This document shows positions 1-5,342 of a stretch of DNA of 5,342 nucleotides, in pieces. A program made the position numbers and the translations under genes. Source of the stretch: RGIG3009 sp045590855 (GTDB lineage: Bacteria > Bacillota > Clostridia > Oscillospirales > Acutalibacteraceae); the NCBI GenBank assembly GCA_045590855.1, contig JAZNRV010000008.1, positions 1 to 5,342 on the forward strand, read 5' to 3'. The notes beneath the pieces were generated by a model. That model had not been told where the DNA came from. It ran no database searches and saw only the letters and a program-made list of their open reading frames with translations. The stretch's first letter is position 1; each line of letters opens with the position of its first letter.

Positions 1-1449
1 GGTAAAAAATCGATGAAACACGCTGTTTCCGACTGGATGGAAATCGAAAAACAGCGTGGTATTTCTGTTACGTCTTCGGTGCTGCAATTTGAATATGACG
101 GCTATTGCATCAACATTTTGGATACCCCCGGTCACGAGGATTTTTCGGAAGATACGTATCGTACTTTGATGGCGGCGGATTCTGCCGTGATGGTGATTGA
201 TGCTTCGAAGGGTGTTGAAAAACAAACGATTAAGTTGTTTAAAGTTTGTATGATGCGGGATATCCCTGTGTTTACCTTTATCAACAAAATGGACCGCGAA
301 GCGCGTGACCCGTATGACCTCATGACCGATATTGAAAATGTGTTGGGAATTCGAACCTATCCCATTAACTGGCCTATCGGTTCGGGTAAAAGTTTTAAGG
401 GCGTTTACGAACGCGAAAAAGAACGTGTTCTTTCCTTTACCTATAACGGTATCGGTCACGAAGCGGATGCCGAAGTTACCGACATGGATGACCCAAAATT
501 ACGGGATATATTAGGTGACTCTTTGTACGAAACATTGATGGATGACCGTGAATTGTTGGACGGCGCCGGCGGGGATTTTGACTTGGATTTGGTGCGTCAT
601 GGGAAATTGTCACCGGTATTCTTCGGCTCGGCACTTACCAATTTTGGTGTGGAGCCGTTTTTGGAAAACTTTTTGAAAATGACTACCTCTCCGTTGCCTC
701 GTATGTCCAGTGAGGGTGAGATTGACCCGTTTAGCGATGATTTTTCTGCTTTTGTTTTTAAAATTCAAGCCAACATGAACAAGGCGCATCGTGACCGTAT
801 TGCTTTTATGCGTATTTGCTCCGGTAAATTCGAAAAAGGACAAGAGGTATACCATGTGCAAGGCGGCAGAAAAGTAAAATTATCACAGCCGCAACAAATG
901 ATGGCACAAGACCGCGAAATTGTTGAAGAAGCGTATGCCGGTGATATTATCGGTGTTTTTGACCCCGGTGTGTTTTCGATTGGTGATACCGTTTGTACCG
1001 CTTCCAAACATTTTAAGTTTGAAGGTATTCCGACTTTTGCTCCGGAACATTTTTGTTTGGTTCGGCAAAAAGATACGATGAAACGCAAACAATTTATTAA
1101 AGGTACTTCACAGATTGCCCAAGAAGGTGCCATTCAAATTTTTCAAGAGATTGATGGCGGTATGGAAGAAGTTATTGTCGGCGTAGTCGGCACCTTGCAA
1201 TTTGATGTGTTAGAATATCGCTTAAAAAACGAGTACGGCGTGGATATTATTATGGAACGATTGCCGTACCAGTATATTCGCTGGGTTGCCGGTGAGGATA
1301 TTGATGTAAAAACATTGGATATCAGCTCCGATACCAAACGCGTACAAGATTTAAAAGGAAACTATTTATTGTTATTTACCAACAGTTGGAACATTCAATG
1401 GGCGTTAGACCACAACAAAGGATTAGAGTTGCAGGAGTTTAGCCGTTAA
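1..1449 (+). CDS. prfC: Peptide chain release factor 3 (RF3), 5'-truncated by window edge
   Basis: This is a translational GTPase that removes RF1 or RF2 from the ribosome after peptide release; it acts in the cytoplasm. The frame is open from base 1 and 482 residues are visible. Aligned by eye with E. coli RF3 (529 aa), the first visible residue corresponds to about residue 48, so the full protein would be about 529 aa. The P-loop lies upstream, and the ATG at 13 is internal rather than the start. Visible motifs are the switch I segment EKQRGIS (46-66), G3 DTPGHED (121-141), G4 NKMD (283-294) and a G5-like GSAL (625-636). The domain II segment FVFKIQANMNKAHRDR begins at 751. The DWMEIEKQRGIS and FVFKIQANM segments are typical of RF3 and argue against EF-G or LepA. 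The TAA stop (1447-1449) is followed 1 nt later by the next gene, so the two are probably cotranscribed. No frameshift or missing motif is seen in the visible part. Confidence 0.96.
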   Translation, partial: GKKSMKHAVSDWMEIEKQRGISVTSSVLQFEYDGYCINILDTPGHEDFSEDTYRTLMAADSAVMVIDASKGVEKQTIKLFKVCMMRDIPVFTFINKMDREARDPYDLMTDIENVLGIRTYPINWPIGSGKSFKGVYEREKERVLSFTYNGIGHEADAEVTDMDDPKLRDILGDSLYETLMDDRELLDGAGGDFDLDLVRHGKLSPVFFGSALTNFGVEPFLENFLKMTTSPLPRMSSEGEIDPFSDDFSAFVFKIQANMNKAHRDRIAFMRICSGKFEKGQEVYHVQGGRKVKLSQPQQMMAQDREIVEEAYAGDIIGVFDPGVFSIGDTVCTASKHFKFEGIPTFAPEHFCLVRQKDTMKRKQFIKGTSQIAQEGAIQIFQEIDGGMEEVIVGVVGTLQFDVLEYRLKNEYGVDIIMERLPYQYIRWVAGEDIDVKTLDISSDTKRVQDLKGNYLLLFTNSWNIQWALDHNKGLELQEFSR

Positions 1450-1450
1450 T

Positions 1451-1792
1451 ATGAACATTCAAATTTTCGGAAAAGCAAAATGCTTTGACACCAAAAAAGC
1501 CGAACGCTTTTTCAAAGAACGAAACATTCCTTTTCAGCGTATTGCCTTGGAAAGCAAAGGGATGAGCCGTGGAGAATTGCTATCGGTAAAAGCAGCTGTC
1601 GGCGGTTTGGATAACCTAATTGATGAAAAAGCTAAAGAAGCTGTTCTTATCCGTTATTTAGCGCACGAAGAGCAACGTGAAGAAAAACTGTTGGAAACTC
1701 CCTGCGCATTGCGTACACCGATTGTTCGCAACGGAAAACAAGCAACTGTAGGTTACTGCCCTGAAATATGGGAACAATGGAGAAACACATGA
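1451..1792 (+). CDS. ArsC/Spx-family thioredoxin-fold protein, function uncertain
   Basis: This 113-residue protein belongs to the ArsC/Spx/YffB-like group. It opens with a beta strand (NIQIFG) followed by Cys11 in KAKCFDTKKAE, at the position of the ArsC catalytic cysteine. Near the C-terminus, RTPIV (residues 88-92) matches the conserved cis-proline strand. There is no CXXC as in Spx, and the arginine that follows the cis-Pro loop in classical ArsC is replaced by the VGYCPE stretch. Arsenate reduction is therefore doubtful. Other cysteines are Cys85 and Cys103, so a thiol redox or glutaredoxin-like role is possible but inferred. The start is 1 nt after the prfC stop. An AGGAG at 1433-1437 inside prfC is the likely ribosome binding site, although its spacing of 13 nt is long, so translational coupling to prfC may help. 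The TGA stop overlaps the mutY ATG. Such proteins are often labelled arsenate reductase family in Clostridia; only the fold assignment is secure. Confidence 0.85.
   Translation: MNIQIFGKAKCFDTKKAERFFKERNIPFQRIALESKGMSRGELLSVKAAVGGLDNLIDEKAKEAVLIRYLAHEEQREEKLLETPCALRTPIVRNGKQATVGYCPEIWEQWRNT
1779..1782 (+). promoter_or_regulatory. Ribosome binding site deciding the mutY start
   Basis: GGAG lies 6 nt before the ATG at 1789, inside the end of the ArsC-like gene. The in-frame ATGs at 1768 and 1777 have no comparable purine-rich site at the right distance. This favours the 1789 start, which also gives an ATGA stop/start overlap and catalytic residue numbers within one of E. coli MutY. Confidence 0.7.
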
Positions 1793-2865
1793 AAAAACCG
1801 ATAACGGATATTGCCGAGCCGTTGGTTGCGTGGTACAAAGAGCACGAACGGCTACTCCCGTGGCGTGAAACCCCTTCGCCGTATCGTGTTTGGGTATCGG
1901 AAATCATGTTGCAGCAAACACGAATCGAAGCGGTTTTGCCGTATTTTCAGCGTTTTATGGAAACATTGCCCACCATAAAAGATTTGGCGGATGCCGATGA
2001 AGACGTTTTGATGAAACTATGGGAAGGATTAGGATATTACAGTCGTGCCCGTAACCTTCAAAAAGCCGCCAAACGTGTTATGGAAGAGTTTGACGGAAAA
2101 CTTCCTTCTACGTATGAACAATTGCTCACGCTCAACGGTATTGGGGAATATACCGCCGGGGCAATTGCGTCCATTGCTTTTGGAGAGCCGGTGGCCGCGG
2201 TTGACGGAAATGTTCTGCGCGTGATGGCGCGCCTGCTGGATGATGATACCGATGTGATGGAAACAAAACACCGAAAACAACTGACAGCACTGGTTAATCA
2301 ATTGGTGCCGAAAGGGAGTGCCGGCGATTTTAATCAAGGTATCATGGAGCTTGGGGAAACCATTTGCTTGCCAAACGCCATGCCGCGTTGTTCAGAATGT
2401 CCTTTGAAGGAATATTGTGCCGTTGCGGGTCTTGAACGGGCACGGGATTTACCGACTCGTTCTGCGCCAAAAACACGAAAAGTAGAACAACGTATGATTG
2501 TTTTGGTGATTACCGATGAAAGCAAACCGAGTGTTTTGTTACACAAACGAAAAAAGGGCGGCTTGCTTGGCGGAATGTGGGAATTACCAAACACAACCTT
2601 AACAGATGATTTTCAAATTGAAAAACAACTAAAAGAATGGGGAGTACCCGCCAAAAGTTTAAAACCACTTTCTGCGGCAAAGCACGTTTTTTCTCACATA
2701 GAATGGCATTTGCAAGGCGTTCTTGTAAAAGCAAAAGCCTTTACACCAAAAGAAGGATTTCAATTAGTGTCTGCTGACGAAATGAAAAGATATGCTTTAC
2801 CCACTGCATTTCGCGCGTACAGTAAATTAATACCAATGTTGTTAAAAGGGGAGGACGTACAATGA
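1789..2865 (+). CDS. mutY: A/G-specific adenine DNA glycosylase MutY
   Basis: MutY excises adenine mispaired with 8-oxoguanine, preventing G:C to T:A transversions in the GO base-excision repair system. With the start at 1789 the protein has 358 residues, close to bacterial MutY length. The N-terminal half holds SEIMLQQT with catalytic Glu38, the helix-hairpin-helix LNGIGEYTAGAI (115-126, including Tyr121) and VDGNV with catalytic Asp139; the E. coli equivalents are Glu37 and Asp138. Cys193, Cys201, Cys204 and Cys210 form the [4Fe-4S] site with C-X7-C-X2-C-X5-C spacing, one residue longer in the first gap than in E. coli. From about residue 235 there is a NUDIX-like 8-oxoguanine recognition domain (LLHKRKKGGLLGGMWELPN), with an FSH loop at 301-303 as in Geobacillus MutY. 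All catalytic residues are present, so it should be active. Its start overlaps the ArsC-like stop and its TGA overlaps the deaminase ATG, implying translational coupling on both sides. The longer start at 1768 would add seven residues and is less likely. Confidence 0.96.
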   Translation: MKKPITDIAEPLVAWYKEHERLLPWRETPSPYRVWVSEIMLQQTRIEAVLPYFQRFMETLPTIKDLADADEDVLMKLWEGLGYYSRARNLQKAAKRVMEEFDGKLPSTYEQLLTLNGIGEYTAGAIASIAFGEPVAAVDGNVLRVMARLLDDDTDVMETKHRKQLTALVNQLVPKGSAGDFNQGIMELGETICLPNAMPRCSECPLKEYCAVAGLERARDLPTRSAPKTRKVEQRMIVLVITDESKPSVLLHKRKKGGLLGGMWELPNTTLTDDFQIEKQLKEWGVPAKSLKPLSAAKHVFSHIEWHLQGVLVKAKAFTPKEGFQLVSADEMKRYALPTAFRAYSKLIPMLLKGEDVQ

Positions 2866-3341
2866 AACGGGAAGGTTACTTATCTTGGGATGAATACTTT
2901 ATGGGGATTGCGCTGTTGTCTGCACAACGCAGCAAAGACCCCGGAACACAAGTTGGGGCTTGCATTGTTGGGCAAGACAATAAAATTCTTTCGGTTGGCT
3001 ATAACGGTATGCCGATTGGTTGTAAAGATGACGATATGCCGTGGGACCGCGACGGTGCACCGTTGGAAACGAAGTACTTGTTTGTGTGCCATGCGGAATT
3101 AAACGCCATTTTGAATCATGGCCGCAGCGGTTTGGAAGGCGCAAAAGTGTACACGACGTTGTTCCCGTGCAACGAATGCGCCAAAGCTATTATTCAATCC
3201 GGTATCAAAGAAGTCATTTATTTGCAAGACAAATATGCCGAAACTGACTCGGTAATTGCATCGAAGCGTATGTTTGATATGACGGGTGTCACGTATCGCT
3301 TGCTTGAAACTCCGCATAAAGACATTACATTATCGTTATAA
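2862..3341 (+). CDS. dCMP deaminase (deoxycytidylate deaminase, DCTD/ComEB family)
   Basis: This zinc enzyme converts dCMP to dUMP, the substrate of thymidylate synthase, in cytoplasmic pyrimidine deoxynucleotide supply. The 159-residue protein has the full cytidine/deoxycytidylate deaminase signature. His77 and Glu79 sit in CHAELNAIL, and Cys103 and Cys106 in PCNEC; His and the two Cys bind zinc and Glu is the proton shuttle. The N-terminal WDEYFMGIALLSAQRSKDP and the DKYAETD and FDMTGV segments resemble human DCTD more than Bacillus ComEB, judged by eye from memory. The start is well supported: AAGGGGAGG at 2846-2854 lies 7 nt upstream, one of the strongest ribosome binding sites in the window, and the ATG overlaps the mutY stop as ATGA. 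The family is often allosterically activated by dCTP and inhibited by dTTP; whether this protein is cannot be read from the sequence. A competence role, as implied by the comEB name, has no support here. Confidence 0.93.
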   Translation: MKREGYLSWDEYFMGIALLSAQRSKDPGTQVGACIVGQDNKILSVGYNGMPIGCKDDDMPWDRDGAPLETKYLFVCHAELNAILNHGRSGLEGAKVYTTLFPCNECAKAIIQSGIKEVIYLQDKYAETDSVIASKRMFDMTGVTYRLLETPHKDITLSL

Positions 3342-3345
3342 TTTT

Positions 3346-3353
3346 GAAAGGGA
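3346..3353 (+). promoter_or_regulatory. Ribosome binding site deciding the SDR start
   Basis: GAAAGGGA lies 8 nt before the ATG at 3362 in the short gap after the dCMP deaminase stop. It overlaps an in-frame TTG at 3344, which would have no ribosome binding site of its own, so the ATG at 3362 is the better start. Confidence 0.65.
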
Positions 3354-3361
3354 ACGTACGG

Positions 3362-4093
3362 ATGAAAACCGTTTTAATTACCGGAGCATCACGTGGCATC
3401 GGTGCCGCTGCGGCAAAATTATTTGCTGCAAACGGCTATACGGTTGCTGTCAATTACCATCGTTCGGAAAAATGCGCCAAACAAGTAGTGGACGAAATCA
3501 TCACAGCGGGCGGCGATGCTTTTTCGGTTTGCGCCGATGTCAGTGATGAAAAAGCCGTTCAAAGCATGATGCAAACCGTGTTGCAGCGCCTTGGGCACAT
3601 TGATGTGTTGATTCATAACGCGGGTATCGCCGAACAAGCATTGTTGACCGATACCACGGCAGAACAATGGCACCGAATGCTCGGCGTACATGTGGATGGC
3701 GCTTTTTATTGTTGCAAAGAAGTAATACCTACCATGCTCAAAAACGGTGGCGGAAAAATTTTGATGGTGTCCTCCATGTGGGGCGTGACAGGCGCTTCTT
3801 GTGAAGTGGCGTATTCCACAGCCAAAGCGGGATTGATTGGTTTTTCAAAAGCATTGGCAAAAGAGTTGGGACCTTCCAACATTACCGTCAATTGCGTAGC
3901 ACCGGGTGTGATAAACACCGATATGTGTCAAAACTTGGATGACCAAACCATGCAAGCGTTAAAAGAAGAAACACCGTTGCAACGAATCGGTACTCCCGAA
4001 GATGTTGCCAACACATTATTGTTTTTATCATCGGATAAAGCATCTTTTATTACCGGTCAAGTAATCGGTGTCAACGGTGGTTTTGTTATTTAA
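3362..4093 (+). CDS. FabG-like short-chain dehydrogenase/reductase (SDR)
   Basis: This 243-residue classical SDR probably reduces a carbonyl group with NAD(P)H. The N-terminal Rossmann motif TGASRGIG is at residues 7-14, and NAG at 86-88 stabilises the central sheet. The active-site residues are Ser138 and Tyr151-X3-Lys155. Length and numbering track E. coli FabG (244 aa; Ser138, Tyr151, Lys155) almost exactly, and the C-terminal ITGQVIGVNGG is typical. Arg11 and the NYHRS segment after the second strand suggest NADPH preference (inferred). The tetrad Asn110 of FabG is His110 here (VHVDGAF; codon 3689-3691). No fatty-acid synthesis genes are adjacent, so a true 3-oxoacyl-ACP reductase role is not supported by context. 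An alternative is the YmfI-type elongation factor P 5-aminopentanone reductase, which belongs to the same fold and name group in Firmicutes. Family assignment is firm; the substrate is unknown. It is the last gene of its unit, 20 nt after the deaminase and 6 nt before the terminator hairpin. Confidence 0.9.
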   Translation: MKTVLITGASRGIGAAAAKLFAANGYTVAVNYHRSEKCAKQVVDEIITAGGDAFSVCADVSDEKAVQSMMQTVLQRLGHIDVLIHNAGIAEQALLTDTTAEQWHRMLGVHVDGAFYCCKEVIPTMLKNGGGKILMVSSMWGVTGASCEVAYSTAKAGLIGFSKALAKELGPSNITVNCVAPGVINTDMCQNLDDQTMQALKEETPLQRIGTPEDVANTLLFLSSDKASFITGQVIGVNGGFVI

Positions 4094-4099
4094 TTTTTT

Positions 4100-4131
4100 A
4101 ACAGCAGTGAGTGATTCTCTGCTGTTTTTTT
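4100..4131 (+). terminator. Intrinsic (rho-independent) terminator
   Basis: An 8-bp perfect stem, AACAGCAG (4100-4107) with CTGCTGTT (4119-4126), encloses an 11-nt loop. The run of seven T at 4125-4131 begins in the last two bases of the stem. It starts 6 nt after the SDR stop and should end the prfC-to-SDR transcript. The left flank is T-rich rather than A-rich, so it is not a good terminator for the opposite strand. Confidence 0.9.
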
Positions 4132-4190
4132 ATGCGTTTTTGTATATTCAAATTCACTCTGTTGCATACTACCAATAATCAAAACAGAAA
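4132..4190 (+). promoter_or_regulatory. Probable promoter region of the solute-binding protein unit
   Basis: A promoter is expected here because the preceding unit ends at a terminator and the next gene starts at 4203. No strong consensus is visible. The best -10 candidate is AATAAT (4174-4179), with a weak -35 TTCACT (4153-4158) at a short 15-nt spacing. An alternative is TTGTAT (4140-4145) with CATACT (4165-4170) at a long 19-nt spacing. I see no catabolite-response (cre) palindrome or other clear operator. Confidence 0.35.
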
Positions 4191-4202
4191 GAAGGAGAAA
4201 AT

Positions 4203-5342
4203 ATGAAACTCATAAAACAAAGTGTAGCGTTGTTGATGGCAATGACAATGCTGTTTACGCTTGGTGCTTGCGCACGAGATGAAGGAGACGGAGACACTTC
4301 TGTGGTATCGTTAAAAGTTTGGGGTGCCCAAGAGGACCAAGCAATGTTACAAACAATGGTGGAAAATTTCAAAAAAGACCATTCGGAACAAAATTACAAC
4401 ATTACTTTTGGCGTTGTTGGCGAAAAGGATACGCAAACCAAAATTATGGAAGACCCGGAAGCAGCAGCAGATGTTTTTGCGTTTCCCGACGACCAATTAA
4501 ATGATTTGGTCAAAGCGGGTGTCCTTTATGAAATTACGTTGGACATCGAAAAAATCAAAACCGAAAATGCAGAAGGTTCGGTATCGGCTGCCAGTGTTGG
4601 GGACAAATTATATGCGTATCCCATGACGGCAGATAACGGGTATTTTCTTTACTATGACAAAAGCGTTTTCAGTGAAGAAGATGTTAAAACAATGGATGGA
4701 TTACTGGCGGCTGCCGAAAGACAAAATAAAAAAGTGTTAATGGATATCTCTAACGGTTGGTATATCGCCTCGTTTTTCTTAGGGGCCGGTTGCAAACTCG
4801 GTTTAGATGAAAACGGCAAGCAAACCTGCGATTTCAACAACGAAAACGGTGTTGCCGCCGGTGAGGCGATTAAATCCATTTGTGCACATTCTGCCTTTAT
4901 TACGGGCGAAGATGCCATTTTGACCGGTGGTATCGGAAACACGATTGCTGCCGGCATTTCCGGCACGTGGACAGCCGATGCTATCAAAGAAAAACTGGGC
5001 GAAAACTATGCCGCCACCAAACTTCCTACGTTTACACTTGCCGGAAAACAAGTGCAAATGAAAAGTTTTGCAGGATATAAGTTGATGGGTATTAATTCAA
5101 ACACCAAGCGTCCCAAAGAAGCCATGAAATTGGCACAATACTTGACAAACGAAGCCAATCAGTTGCTTCGTTTTGAAAAACGTGCGATGGGTCCTTCCAA
5201 CAAAAAAGCGGCACAAAACGAAAAAGTAAAGCAAAATATCGCGTTGGCGGCATTGGCGAATCAAAACGAATTTGGTGTTAGCCAAGCCAATGTTTTGAGC
5301 AGCACGTGGCAGCCGTTGGAGGCTTTTGGTACTGCCATGGAA
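4203..5342 (+). CDS. MalE-like extracellular sugar-binding lipoprotein of an ABC transporter, 3'-truncated by window edge
   Basis: This is the substrate-binding subunit of a carbohydrate ABC importer, anchored outside the membrane by a lipid. The frame is open for 380 residues to the last base; family members usually run to about 400-420 aa, so only a short C-terminal piece is missing. Residues 1-23 are a lipoprotein signal peptide: a short basic start (MKLIKQ), a hydrophobic core, and the lipobox LGAC with Cys23 as the lipidated residue. Next come a first strand, VSLKVWGAQEDQ, typical of solute-binding family 1, then ADVFAFPDDQLNDLVKAG and the YPMTADNGYFLYYDKSVF segment seen in MalE-like proteins of Firmicutes. 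The segment SSTWQPLEAFGTAME near the edge matches the C-terminal lobe of maltose/maltodextrin binders. The start is supported by AAGGAG (4192-4197), 5 nt upstream. It heads a new unit after the terminator, so MalF/MalG-type permeases probably follow. Malto-oligosaccharide as substrate is a family-based inference; another oligosaccharide is possible. Confidence 0.9.
   Translation, partial: MKLIKQSVALLMAMTMLFTLGACARDEGDGDTSVVSLKVWGAQEDQAMLQTMVENFKKDHSEQNYNITFGVVGEKDTQTKIMEDPEAAADVFAFPDDQLNDLVKAGVLYEITLDIEKIKTENAEGSVSAASVGDKLYAYPMTADNGYFLYYDKSVFSEEDVKTMDGLLAAAERQNKKVLMDISNGWYIASFFLGAGCKLGLDENGKQTCDFNNENGVAAGEAIKSICAHSAFITGEDAILTGGIGNTIAAGISGTWTADAIKEKLGENYAATKLPTFTLAGKQVQMKSFAGYKLMGINSNTKRPKEAMKLAQYLTNEANQLLRFEKRAMGPSNKKAAQNEKVKQNIALAALANQNEFGVSQANVLSSTWQPLEAFGTAME

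Noticed and set aside
13..15. ATG at 13 as the start of the first gene
   Set aside because: The frame is open to base 1, and the residues before it continue the RF3 alignment. An RF3 starting here would lack its P-loop, so the gene is cut by the window edge rather than short.
765..1133. A 122-codon open frame on the minus strand opposite prfC
   Set aside because: It lies fully within the RF3 domain II/III coding region and its translation is rich in Cys, Ser and Ile without any family pattern, as expected for antisense of a real gene.
1451..1792. An arsenic-resistance locus based on the ArsC-like gene
   Set aside because: There is no ArsR, ArsB or Acr3 gene nearby and the protein lacks expected reductase residues.
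3344..3361. TTG start that would add six residues to the SDR
   Set aside because: The TTG overlaps the ribosome binding site that fits the ATG at 3362, and the ATG start gives FabG-like length and active-site numbering.
4949..4965. A short inverted repeat (TGCCGG and CCGGCA, 5-nt loop) inside the solute-binding gene
   Set aside because: It encodes a Gly/Ala/Ser-rich segment in frame, has only 6 bp and no T-run, and is explained by codon use.
4652..4987. A 111-codon open frame on the minus strand opposite the solute-binding gene
   Set aside because: The + strand frame has a lipobox, a ribosome binding site and family motifs through this stretch. The minus frame has no recognisable domain or ribosome binding site and is a shadow.
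1..5342. Mobile element, CRISPR array, tRNA or rRNA, phage or defence genes
   Set aside because: No transposase or integrase motifs, no regular direct repeats, no tRNA-like cloverleaf and no terminal inverted repeats were seen. Apart from 4094-4202, nearly all of the window is coding for recognised families.

Overview
The window is a slice of bacterial chromosome with every gene on the + strand and very little non-coding DNA. Several points suggest a Gram-positive anaerobe of the Bacillota, most likely Clostridia in the broad sense. The Shine-Dalgarno sites are strong and purine-rich, genes are tightly packed with ATGA overlaps, and MutY has a Cys-X7-Cys iron-sulfur spacing. A one-cysteine ArsC-like protein is present, and a sugar-binding lipoprotein carries a lipobox. 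Base composition looks moderate and slightly AT-rich (judged by eye, not computed). Placement below class level is not supported.

Positions 1-4093 look like one transcription unit of five genes. It begins with the 3' nine-tenths of prfC (release factor 3), whose P-loop lies upstream of the window. Next is a small ArsC/Spx-like thioredoxin-fold protein starting 1 nt after the prfC stop. It is followed by mutY (adenine DNA glycosylase), a dCMP deaminase of the DCTD type, and a FabG-like short-chain dehydrogenase/reductase (SDR). The start codon of mutY overlaps the stop of the gene before it, and the dCMP deaminase start overlaps the mutY stop; both junctions read ATGA. The SDR follows after a 20-nt gap with its own ribosome binding site. 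A clear intrinsic terminator (about 4100-4131) closes the unit.

Positions 4132-4202 form a short intergenic region that should hold the promoter of the next unit, although no strong consensus promoter is visible. The second unit opens with a MalE-like extracellular solute-binding lipoprotein that runs off the right edge. Its partner ABC permease genes are expected just downstream.

The first unit is a mixed housekeeping cluster: translation termination, oxidative DNA-damage repair, pyrimidine deoxynucleotide supply and an uncertain reductase. The second unit is carbohydrate import. I see no mobile element, CRISPR array, RNA gene or phage-defence system, and nothing that convincingly forms a new system. 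The points most worth a second look are a His in place of the catalytic-tetrad Asn in the SDR, and the ArsC-like protein that lacks arsenate-reductase residues and is wedged between prfC and mutY.
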